From positions 124,001 through 188,000 of the forward strand of contig NW_027478775.1 of the NCBI RefSeq assembly GCF_051014685.1: a stretch of DNA of 64,000 bases. Reading direction: 5' to 3'. The position numbers were made by a program, and so were the translations under genes. Positions 45,449 through 58,695 of the stretch are shown in pieces (the stretch's first letter is position 1; each line of letters starts with the position of its first letter). This DNA is from Ptiloglossa arizonensis (Eukaryota; Arthropoda; Insecta; Hymenoptera; Colletidae). The notes under the pieces are model-generated. The model made no database searches. It saw nothing but the letters and a program-made list of their open reading frames with translations, and was not told the origin of the DNA.

Positions 45449-48400
45449 GTTATACGTTATACGTTATACGTTATACGTTATACGTTATACGTTTTACGTT
45501 ATACGTTATACGTTATACGTTATACGTCATAGGTTATACGTTATACGTTATACGTTATACGTTATACTTTATACGTTATACGTTATACGTTATACGTTAT
45601 ACGTTATACGTTATACGTTACACGTTATACGTCATAGGTTATACGTTATACGTTATACGTTATACGTTATACGTAATACTTTATACGTTATACGTCATAG
45701 GTTATACGTTATACGTTATACGTTATGCGATATACGTTATACGTTATACGTCATAGGTTATACGTTATACGTTATACGTTATACGTTATACGTTATACAT
45801 TATGCGTTATACGTTTTATGTTATTCGTTATGAGTTATACGTTATACGTTATACGTTATACGTTATACGTTATATGTTATACGTTATACGTTATACGTTA
45901 TACGTTATACGTTATACGTTAAACGTTATACGTTATACGTTATACGTTGTACGTTATACGTTATACGTTATACGTTATACGTTATACGTTATACGTTATA
46001 CGTTATACGTTATATTTTATACGTTATACGTCATAGGTTATACGTTATACGTTATACGTTATACGTTATGCGTTATACGTTATACGTTATACGTTATACG
46101 TTATACGTTATACGTTATACGTTATACGTTATACGTTATACGTTATACGTTATACATTATACGTTATACGATATACGTTATACGTTATGCGTTATGCGTT
46201 CTTCGTTACACGTTATACGTTATTCGGTATGCGTTATACGTTATACGTTATACGTTATACGTTATACGTTATACGTTATACGTTATACGTTATACGTTAT
46301 ACGTTATACGTTATACGTTATACGTTATACGTTATACCTTATACGTTATACGTTATACGTTGTACGTTATACGTTATACGTTATACGTTATACGTTATAC
46401 GTTATACGTTATACGTTATACGTCATAAGTTATACGTTATACGTTATACGTTATACGTTATACGTTATACGTTATGCGTTATACGTCCTACGATATTCGT
46501 TATACGTTATACGTTATTAGTTATACGATATACGTTATACGTTATACGTTATACGTCATAGGTTATACGTTATACGTTATGGGTTATACGTTATACGTTA
46601 AACGTTATACGTTATACGTTATACGTTATACGTTATACGTTATACGTTATACGTTATACGTTATACGTTATACGTTATACGTTATACGTTATACGTTATA
46701 CGTTATACGTTATACGTTATACGTTATACGTTCTACGTTATACGTTGTACGTTATACGTTGTACGTTATACGTTGTACGTTATACGTTGTACGTTATACG
46801 TTGTACGTTATACGTTGTACGTTATACGTTATACGTTATACGTTATACGTTATACGTTATACGTTATACGTTATACGTTATACGTTATACGTTATACGTT
46901 ATACGTTACATGTTATACGTTATACGTTATACGTTATACGTTATACGTTATACGTTATACGTTATACGTTATACGTTATACGTTATACGTTATACGTTCT
47001 ACGTTATACGTTGTACGTTATACGTTGTACGTTATACGTTGTACGTTATACGTTATACGTTATACGTTGTACGTTATACGTTATACGTTATACGTTATAC
47101 GTTATACGTTCTACGTTATACGTTGTACGTTATACGTTGTACGTTATACGTTGTACGTTATACGTTGTACGTTATACGTTGTACGTTATACGTTATACGT
47201 TATACGTTATACGTTATACGTCATACGTTATACGTTATTCGTAATACGTTATACGTGATACGTTATACGTTGTACGTTATACGTTATACGTTATACGTTA
47301 TACATTATATTTTATACGTTATACGTCATAGGTTATACGTTATACGTTATACGTTATACGTTATGCGTTATACGTTATACGTTATACGTTATACGTTATA
47401 CGTTATACGTTATACGTTATACGTTATACGTTATACGTTATACATTATACGTTATACGATATACGTTATACGTTATGCGCTATGCGTTCTTCGTTACACG
47501 TTATACGTTATTCGGTATGCGTTATACGTTATACGTTATACGTTATACGTTATACGTTATACGTTATACGTTATACGTTATACGTTATACGTTATACCTT
47601 ATACGTTATACGTTATACGTTGTACGTTATACGTTATACGTTATACGTTATACGTTATACGTTATACGTTATACGTCATAAGTTATACGTTATACGTTAT
47701 ACGTTATACGTTATACGTTATACGTTATGCGTTATACGTCCTACGATATTCGTTATACGTTATACGTTATTAGTTATACGATATACGTTATACGTTATAC
47801 GTTATACGTCATAGGTTATACGTTATACGTTATGGGTTATACGTTATACGTTAAACGTTATACGTTATACGTTATACGTTATACGTTATACGTTATACGT
47901 TATACGTTATACGTTATACGTTATACGTTATACGTTATACGTTTTACGTTATACGTTATACGTTATACGTTATACGTTATGCGTTATACGTCCTACGATA
48001 TTCGTTATACGTTATACGTTATTAGTTATACGATATACGTTATACGTTATACGTTATACGTCATAGGTTATACGTTATACGTTATGGGTTATACGTTATA
48101 CGTTAAACGTTATACGTTATACGTTATACGTTATACGTTATACGTTATACGTTATACGTTATACGTTATACGTTATACGTTATACGTTATACGTTATACG
48201 TTTTACGTTATACGTTATACGTTATACGTTATACGTCATAGGTTATACGTTATACGTTATACGTTATACGTTATACTTTATACGTTATACGTTATACGTT
48301 ATACGTTATACGTTATACGTTATACGTTACACGTTATACGTCATAGGTTATACGTTATACGTTATACGTTATACGTTATACGTTATACTTTATACGTTAC

Positions 48401-51400
48401 ACGTCATAGGTTATACGTTATACGTTATACGTTATGCGATATACGTTATACGTTATACGTCATAGGTTATACGTTATACGTTATACGTTATACGTTATAC
48501 GTTATACATTATGCGTTATACGTTTTATGTTATTCGTTATGAGTTATACGTTATACGTTATACGTTATACGTTATACGTTATATGTTATACGTTGTACGT
48601 TATACGTTGTACGTTATACGTTGTACGTTATACGTTGTACGTTATACGTTATACGTTATACGTTATACGTTATACGTTACATGTTATACGTTATACGTTA
48701 TACGTTATACGTTATACGTTATACGTTATACGTTATACGTTATACGTTATACGTTCTACGTTATACGTTTTACGTTATACGTTGTACGTTATACGTTATA
48801 CGTTATACGTTATACGTTATACGTTATACGTTATACGTTATACGTTGTACGTTATACGTTGTACGTTATACGTTGTACGTTATACGTTGTACGTTATACG
48901 TTGTACGTTATACGTTGTACGTTATACGTTATACGTTATACGTTATACGTTATACGTCATACGTTATACGTTATTCGTAATACGTTATACATGATACGTT
49001 ATACGTTGTACGTTATACGTTATACGTTATACATTATATTTTATACGTTATACGTCATAGGTTATACGTTATACGTTATACGTTATACGTTATGCGTTAT
49101 ACGTTATACGTTATACGTTATACGTTATACGTTATACGTTATACGTTATACGTTATACGTTATACGTTATACATTATACGTTATACGATATACGTTATAC
49201 GTTATGCGTTATGCGTTCTTCGTTACACGTTATACGTTATTCGGTATGCGTTATACGTTATACGTTATACGTTATACGTTATACGTTATACGTTATACGT
49301 TATACGTTATACGTTATACCTTATACGTTATACGTTATACGTTATACGTTATACGTTGTACGTTATACGTTATACGTTATACGTTATACGTTATTCGTTA
49401 TACGTTATACGTTATACGTTATTCGTTATACGTTATACGTTATACTTTACGTGTTTTACGTTATACGTTATACGTTAAACGTTATACGTTATACGTTATA
49501 CGTTGTACGTTATACGTTATACGTTATACGTCATACGTTATACGTTATTCGTAATACGTTATACGTGATACGTTATACGTTATTCATAATACGTTATACG
49601 TGATACGTTATACGTTGTACGTTATACGTTATATTTTATACGTTATACGTCATAGGTTATACGTTATACGTTATACGTTATACGTTATGCGTTATACGTT
49701 ATACGTTATACGTTATACGTTATACGTTATACGTTATACGTTATACGTTATACGTTATACGTTATACATTATACGTTATACGATATACGTTATACGTTAT
49801 GCGTTATGCGTTCTTCGTTACACGTTATACGTTATTCGGTATGCGTTATACGTTATACGTTATACGTTATACGTTATACGTTATACGTTATACGTTATAC
49901 GTTATACGTTATACCTTATACGTTATACGTTATACGTTGTACGTTATACGTTATACGTTATACGTTATACGTTATACGTTATACGTTATACGTCATAAGT
50001 TATACGTTATACGTTATACGTTATACGTTATACGTTATACGTTATGCGTTATACGTCCTACGATATTCGTTATACGTTATACGTTATTAGTTATACGATA
50101 TACGTTATACGTTATACGTTATACGTCATAGGTTATACGTTATACGTTATGGGTTATACGTTATATGTTAAACGTTATACGTTATACGTTCTACGTTATA
50201 CGTTATACGTTATACGTTATACGTTATACGTTATACGTTATACGTTATACGTTATACGTTTTACGTTATACGTTATACGTTATACGTTATACGTCATAGG
50301 TTATACGTTATACGTTATACGTTATACGTTATACTTTATACGTTATACGTTATACGTTATACGTTATACGTTATACGTTATACGTTACACGTTATACGTC
50401 ATAGGTTATACGTTATACGTTATACGTTATACGTTATACGTTATACTTTATACGTTATACGTCATAGGTTATACGTTATACGTTATACGTTATGCGATAT
50501 ACGTTATACGTTATACGTCATAGGTTATACGTTATACGTTATACGTTATACGTTATACGTTATACATTATGCGTTATACGTTTTATGTTATTCGTTATGA
50601 GTTATACGTTATACGTTATACGTTATACGTTATACGTTATATGTTATACGTTATACGTTATACGTTATACGTTATACGTTATACGTTAAACGTTATACGT
50701 TATACGTTATACGTTATACGTTATACGTTATACGTTATACGTTATACGTTATACGTTATACGTTATACGTTATACGTTATACGTTATACGTTATACGTTA
50801 TACGTTATACGTTATACGTTATACGTTATACGTTCTACGTTATACGTTGTACGTTATACGTTGTACGTTATACGTTGTACGTTATACGTTGTACGTTATA
50901 CGTTGTACGTTATACGTTGTACGTTATACGTTATACGTTATACGTTATACGTTATACGTTATACGTTATACGTTATACGTTATACGTTATACGTTATACG
51001 TTAAACGTTACATGTTATACGTTATACGTTATACGTTATACGTTATACGTTATACGTTATACGTTATACGTTATACGTTATACGTTATACGTTATACGTT
51101 ATACGTTATACGTTATACGTTCTACGTTATACGTTGTACGTTATACGTTGTACGTTATACGTTATACGTTATACGTTATACGTTATACGTTGTACGTTAT
51201 ACCTTATACGTTATACGTTATACGTTATTCGTTATACGTTATACGTTATACTTTACGTGTTTTACGTTATACGTTATACGTTAAACGTTATACGTTATAC
51301 GTTATACGTTGTACGTTATACGTTATACGTTATACGTCATACGTTATACGTTATTCGTAATACGTTATACGTGATACGTTATACGTTATTCATAATACGT
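45449..51400. repeat. Mosaic of block F pieces and GTACG sub-arrays
   Basis: Cassettes at 46187, 47475, 49204 and 49799; ACGTCCT and ATGGGTT series near 46481, 47730, 47982 and 50050; GTACG dimers at 46747, 47013, 47125, 48595, 48847 and 50849. The piece around 50492-50700 repeats 45725-45930 at offset 4,767 (681 units). Cassette 47475 has a private GCGCTAT unit. Nothing but satellite is present. Confidence 0.78.
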
Positions 51401-52493
51401 TATACGTGATACGTTATACGTTGTACGTTATACGTTATACGTCATACGTTATACGTTATACGTTATACTTTACGTGTTTTACGTTATACGTTATACGTTA
51501 TACGTTATACGTTCTACGTTATACGTTGTACGTTATACGTTGTACGTTATACGTTATACGTTATACGTTATACGTTATACGTTGTACGTTATACGTTATA
51601 CGTTATACGTTATACGTTATTCGTTATACGTTATACGTTATACTTTACGTGTTTTACGTTATAAGTTATACGTTATACGTTATACGTTATACGTTATACG
51701 TTGTACGTTATACGTTATACGTTATACGTTAAACGTTATACGATATACGTTATACGTTATACGTTATACGTTGTACGTTATACGTTATACGTTATACGTT
51801 GTACGTTATACGTTATACGTTATACGTTATACGTTATTCGTTATACGTTATACGTTATACTTTACGTGTTTTACGTTATACGTTGTACGTTATACGTTAT
51901 ACGTTATACGTTATACGTTATACGTTATTCGTTATACGTTATACGTTATACATTACACGTTATACGTTATACGTTATACGTTATACGTTATACGTTATAC
52001 GTTATACGTTATACGTTATACGTTATACGTTATACGTTATACGTTATACGTTATACGTTATACGTTATACGTTGTACGTTATACGTTATACGTTATACGT
52101 TATACGTTATTCGTTATACGTTATACGTTATACTTTACGTGTTTTACGTTATACGTTATACGTTATACGTTATACGTTATACGTTATACGTTATACGTTA
52201 TACGTTATACGTTGTACGTTATACGTTATACGTTATACGTCATACGTTATACGTTATTCGTAATACGTTATACGTGATACGTTATACGTTGTACGTTATA
52301 CGTTATACGTTATACGTTATACGTTATACGTTATAAGTTATACGTTATACGTCATAGGTTATACGTTATACGTTATACGTTATACGTTATACGTTATACG
52401 TTATACGTTATACGTTATGCGTTATACGTTATACGTTATACGTTATACGTTATACGTTATACGTTATACGTTATACGTTATACGTTATACGTT
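51400..52493. repeat. Segment rich in ACTTTACGTG dimers
   Basis: Divergent dimers of the ACTTTACGTG type lie at 51467, 51642, 51859 and 52132, the densest cluster in the window, with neighbours at 49444 and 51250. Spacings are 175, 217 and 273 bp, all whole multiples of 7. A variant with CATTACACG near 51951 stands between them. Confidence 0.78.
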
Positions 52494-53473
52494 ATACGTT
52501 ATACGTTATGCGTTATACGTTATGCGTTATACGTTATGCGTTATACGTTATGCGTTATACGTTATGCGTTATACGTTATGCGTTATACGTTATGCGTTAT
52601 ACGTTATACGTTATACGTTATACGTTATACGTTATACGTTCTACGTTCTACGTTGTACGTTACACGTTGTACGTTATACGTTGTACGTTATACGTTGTAC
52701 GTTATACGTTGTACGTTATACGTTATACGTTATACGTTATACGTTATACGTTATACGTTATACGTTATACGTTATACGTTATACGTTATACGATATACGT
52801 TACACGTTATACGTTATACGTTATACGTTATACGTTATACGTTATACGTCATACGTTATACGTTATTCGTAATACGTTATACGTGATACGTTATACGTTA
52901 TACGTTATACGTTGTACGTTATACGTTATACGTTATACGTTAGACGTTATACGATATACGTTATACGTTATACGTTATACGTTGTACGTTATACGTTATA
53001 CGTTATACGTTATACGTTATTCGTTATACGTTATACGTTATACATTACATGTTTTACGTTATTCGTTATACGTTATACGTTAGACGTTATACGATATACG
53101 TTATACGTTATACGTTATACGTTGTACGTTATACGTTATACGTTATACGTTATACGTTATTCGTTATACGTTATACGTTATACATTACATGTTTTACGTT
53201 ATTCGTTATACGTTATACGTTATACATTACATGTTTTACGTTATACGTTATACGTTATACGTTATACGTTATACGTTATACGTTATACGTTATACGTTAT
53301 GCGTTATACGTTATACGTTATACGTCATACGTTATACGTTATTCGTAATACGTTATACGTGATACGTTATACGTTGTACGTTATACGTTATACGTTATAC
53401 GTTATAAGTTATACGTTATACGTTATACGTTATACGTTATAAGTTATACGTTATACGTTATACGTTATACGTT
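52494..53473. repeat. About 0.95-kb duplication, copy 1
   Basis: ATGCG x7 (52508-52592), ACGTTCT units, GTACG x5 with one GTTACACG interruption (52655-52711), an ACGATAT unit, the ACGTCAT module, then an ACGTTAG unit and two ATGTTTT dimers. The series restarts at 53488 at offset 980, later 931 bp. The internal ACGTTAG-to-dimer stretch is itself repeated near 53080-53180. Confidence 0.82.
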
Positions 53474-54434
53474 ATACGTTATACGTTATGCGTTATACGT
53501 TATGCGTTATACGTTATGCGTTATACGTTATGCGTTATACGTTATGCGTTATACGTTATGCGTTATACGTTATGCGTTCTACGTTGTACGTTACACGTTG
53601 TACGTTATACGTTGTACGTTATACGTTGTACGTTATACGTTGTACGTTATACGTTATACGTTATACGTTATACGTTATACGTTATACGTTATACGTTATA
53701 CGTTATACGTTATACGTTATACGATATACGTTACACGTTATACGTTATACGTTATACGTTATACGTTATACGTTATACGTCATACGTTATACGTTATTCG
53801 TAATACGTTATACGTGATACGTTATACGTTATACGTTATACGTTGTACGTTATACGTTATACGTTATACGTTAGACGTTATACGATATACGTTATACGTT
53901 ATACGTTATACGTTGTACGTTATACGTTATACGTTATACGTTATACGTTATTCGTTATACGTTATACGTTATACATTACATGTTTTACGTTATTCGTTAT
54001 ACGTTATACGTTATACATTACATGTTTTACGTTATACGTTATACGTTATACGTTATACGTTATACATTACATGTTTTACGTTATACGTTATACGTTATAC
54101 GTTATACGTTATACGTTATACGTTATACGTTATACGTTATACGTTATACGTTATACGTTATACGTCATACGTTATACGTTATTCGTAATACGTTATACGT
54201 GATACGTTATACGTTGTACGTTATACGTTATACGTTATACGTTATAAGTTATACGTTATACGTTATACGTTATACGTTATAAGTTATACGTTATACGTTA
54301 TACGTTATACGTTATACGTTACACGTTATACGTTATACGTTATACGTTATACGTTATACGTCATACGTTATACGTTATTCGTAATACGTTATACGTGATA
54401 CGCTATATATTATATGTTATACGTTATACGTCAT

Positions 54435-54440
54435 AGGTTT
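54435..54440 (+). repeat. 6-bp unit (AGGTTT), register shift -1
   Basis: An AGGTTAT unit that lost its A. It occurs again at 59502-59507 in the second copy of block G, preceded in both by an ATATATT variant. It is a private marker of block G. Confidence 0.88.
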
Positions 54441-54921
54441 ACGTTATACGTTATACGTTATACGTTATGCGTTATACGTTATACGTTATACGTTATACGT
54501 TATACGTTATACGTTATACGTTATACGTTATACGTTATACGTTATACGTTATACGTTATACGTTATACGTTATACGTTATACGTTATACGTTATACGTTC
54601 TACGTTATACGTTGTACGTTATACGTTGTACGTTATACGTTGTACGTTATACGTTGTACGTTATACGTTGTACGTTATACGTTATACGTTATACGTTATA
54701 CGTTATACGTTATACGTTATACGTAATACGTTATACGTTATACGTTATACGTTGTTCGTTATACGTAATACGTTATACGTTATTCGTTATACGTTATACG
54801 TTATACGTTATACGTTATACGTTATACGTTATACGTTATACGTTATAGGTTATACGTTATACGTTATACGTTATACGTTATTCGTTATACGTTATACGTT
54901 ATACGTTATACGTTATACGTT

Positions 54922-55019
54922 ATGCGTTATACGTTATGCGTTATACGTTATGCGTTATACGTTATGCGTTATACGTTATGCGTTATACGTTATGCGTTAT
55001 ACGTTATGCGTTATACGAT
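54922..55019 (+). repeat. ATGCG x7 dimer run placed before a cassette
   Basis: Seven ATGCG dimers (54922-55006) run directly into an ACGATAT unit and the cassette at 55034, instead of into ACGTTCT and GTACG units. The copy at 59996 does the same before cassette 60108. This is a novel junction between two otherwise separate modules, fixed before the block G duplication. Confidence 0.85.
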
Positions 55020-57240
55020 ATAGGTTATACGTTATGCGTTATGCGTTCTTCGTTACACGTTATACGTTATTCGGTATGCGTTATACGTTATACGTTATAC
55101 GTTATACGTTATACGTTATACGTTATACGTTATACGTTATACGTTATACCTTATACGTTATACGTTATACGTTGTACGTTATACGTTATACGTTATACGT
55201 TATACGTTATACGTTATACGTTATACGTCATAAGTTATACGTTATACGTTATACGTTATACGTTATACGTTATACGTTATGCGTTATACGTCCTACGATA
55301 TTCGTTATACGTTATACGTTATTAGTTATACGATATACGTTATACGTTATACGTCATACGTCATAGGTTATACGTTATACGTTATGGGTTATACGTTATA
55401 CGTTAAACGTTATACGTTATACGTTATACGTTATACGTTATACGTTATACGTTATACGTTATACGTTATACGTTATACGTTATACGTTATACGTTATACG
55501 TTTTACGTTATACGTTATACGTTATACGTTATACGTCATAAGTTATACGTTATACGTTATACGTTATACGTTATACTTTATACGTTATACGTTATACGTT
55601 ATACGTTATACGTTATACGTTATACGTTACACGTTATACGTCATAGGTTATACGTTATACGTTATACGTTATACGTTATACGTTATACTTTATACGTTAT
55701 ACGTCATAGGTTATACGTTATACGTTATACGTTATGCGATATACGTTATACGTTATACGTCATAGGTTATACGTTATACGTTATACGTTATACGTTATAC
55801 GTTATACATTATGCGTTATACGTTTTATGTTATTCGTTATGAGTTATACGTTATACGTTATACGTTATACGTTATACGTTATATGTTATACGTTATACGT
55901 TATACGTTATACGTTATACGTTATACGTTAAACGTTATACGTTATACGTTATACGTTATACGTTATACGTTATACGTTATACGTTATACGTTATACGTTA
56001 TACGTTATACGTTATACGTTATACGTTATACGTTATACGTTATACGTTATACGTTATACGTTATACGTTATACGTTATACGTTATACGTTGTACGTTCTA
56101 CGTTATACGTTGTACGTTATACGTTGTACGTTATACGTTGTACGCTATACGTTGTACGTTATACGTTGTACGTTATACGTTGTACGTTATACGTTGTACG
56201 TTATACGTTGTACGTTATACGTTATACGTTATACGTTATACGTTATACGTTATACGTTATACGTTATACGTTATACGTTATACGTTACATGTTATACGTT
56301 ATACGTTATACGTTATACGTTATACGTTATACGTTATACGTTATACGTTATACGTTATACGTTATACGTTACATGTTATACGTTATACGTTATACGTTAT
56401 ACGTTATACGTTATACGTTATACGTTATACGTTGTACGTTATACGTTATACGTTATACGTCATACGTTATACGTTATTCGTAATACGTTATACGTGATAC
56501 GTTATACGTTATTCGTAATACGTTATACGTGATACGTTATACGTTGTACGTTATACGTTATACGTTATACGTTATAAGTTATACGTTATACGTTATACGT
56601 TATACGTTATACGTTGTACGTTATACGTTATACGTTATACGTTAAACGTTATACGATATACGTTATACGTTATACGTTATACGTTATAAGTTATACGTTA
56701 TACGTCATAGGTTATACGTTATACGTTATACGTTATACGTTATACGTTATACGTTATACGTTATACGTTATGCGTTATACGTTATACGTTATACGTTATA
56801 CGTTATACGTTATACGTTATACGTTATACGTTATACGTTATACGTTATACGTTATACGTTATGCGTTATACGTTATGCGTTATACGTTATGCGTTATACG
56901 TTATGCGTTATACGTTATGCGTTATACGTTATGCGTTATACGTTATGCGTTATACGTTATACGTTATACGTTATACGTTATACGTTCTACGTTCTACGTT
57001 GTACGTTATACGTTGTACGTTATACGTTGTACGTTATACGTTGTACGTTATACGTTGTACGATATACGTTATACGTTATATGTTATACGTTATACGTTAT
57101 ACGTTATACGTTATACGTTATACGTTATACGTTATACGATATACGTTACACGTTATACGTTATACGTTATACGTTATACGTTATACGTTATACGTCATAC
57201 GTTATACGTTATTCGTCATACGTTATACGTGATACGTTAT

Positions 57241-58695
57241 ACGTTGTACGTTATACGTTATACGTTATACGTTATACGTTATACGTTATACGTTATACGT
57301 TATACGTTATACGTTGTACGTTATACGTTATACGTTATACGTTATACGTTATTCGTTATACGTTATACGTTATACATTACATGTTTTACGTTATACGTTA
57401 TACGTTATACGTTATACGTTATACGTTATACGTTATACGTTATACGTTATACGTTATACGTTGTACGTTATACGTTATACGTTATACGTTATACGTTATT
57501 CGTTAGACGTTATACGTTATACATTACATGTTTTACGTTATACGTTATACGTTATACGTTATACGTTATACGTTATACGTTATACGTTATACGTTATACG
57601 TTATACGTTATACGTTATACGTCATACGTTATACGTTATTCGTAATACGTTATACGTGAAACGTTATACGTTGTACGTTATACGTTATACGTTATACGTT
57701 ATAAGTTATACGTTATACGTCATAGGTTATACGTTATACGTTATACGTTATACGTTATACGTTATACGTTATACGTTATACGTTATGCGTTATACGTTAT
57801 ACGTTATACGTTATACGTTATACGTTATACCTTATACGTTATACGTTATACGTTACACGTTATACGTTATACGTTTTACGTTATACGTTATACGTCATAC
57901 CTTATACGTTATTCGTAATACGTTATACGTGATACGCTATACATTATATGTTATACGTTATACGTCATAGGTTATACGTTATACGTTATACGTTATACGT
58001 TATGCGTTATACGTTATACGTTATACGTTATACGTTATACGTTATACGTTATACGTTATACGTTATACGTTATACGTTATACGTTATACGTTATACATTA
58101 TACGTTATACGATATACGTTATAAGTTATGCGTTATGCGTTCTTCGTTACACGTTCTACGTTATTCGGTATGCGTTACACGACGTACGTTATACGTTATA
58201 CGTTATACGTTATACGTTATACGTTATACGTTATACGTTATACGTTATACGTTATACGTTATACGTTATACGTTATACGTTACACGTTATACGTTATACG
58301 TTATACGTTATACGTTATACGTTGTACGTTGTACGTTGTACGTTATACGTTGTACGTTATACGTTATACGTTATACGTTATACGTTATACGTTATACGTT
58401 ATACGTTATACGTTAGACGTTATACGATATACGTTATACGTTATACGTTATACGTTGTACGTTATACGTTATACGTTATACGTTATACGTTATACGTTAT
58501 TCGTTATACGTTATACGTTATACATTACATGTTTTACGTTATTCGTTATACGTTATACGTTAGACGTTATACGATATACGTTATACGTTATACGTTATAC
58601 GTTGTACGTTATACGTTATACGTTATGCGTTATACGTTATGCGTTATACGTTATACGTTATACGTTATACGTTATACGTTATACGTTCTACGTTC
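57241..58695. repeat. Spacer between the block G copies
   Basis: Satellite with ATGTTTT dimers, the ACGTCAT-ACGTAAT-ACGTGAA/GAT modules and a cassette at 58128 followed by GTACG units, which resembles the left end of block F (35302). An ACGTTAG unit and ACGATAT pair near 58414 resemble block E and the 52.9-kb region. The mixture looks like joined fragments of older blocks. Confidence 0.75.

Larger units (their letters stand above)
53580..57240. repeat. Block G, copy 1 (3.66 kb)
   Basis: Matches 58696-62321 at offsets 5,116, then 5,067-5,081 bp. The 49-bp step is seven units near 54060, where this copy has an extra ATGTTTT dimer. Offsets right of 54435 leave remainder 6 modulo 7, as predicted by the 6-bp unit at 54435-54440. 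Private variants include AGGTTAT at about 55022 and ACGTCAT near 55351. Confidence 0.88.
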
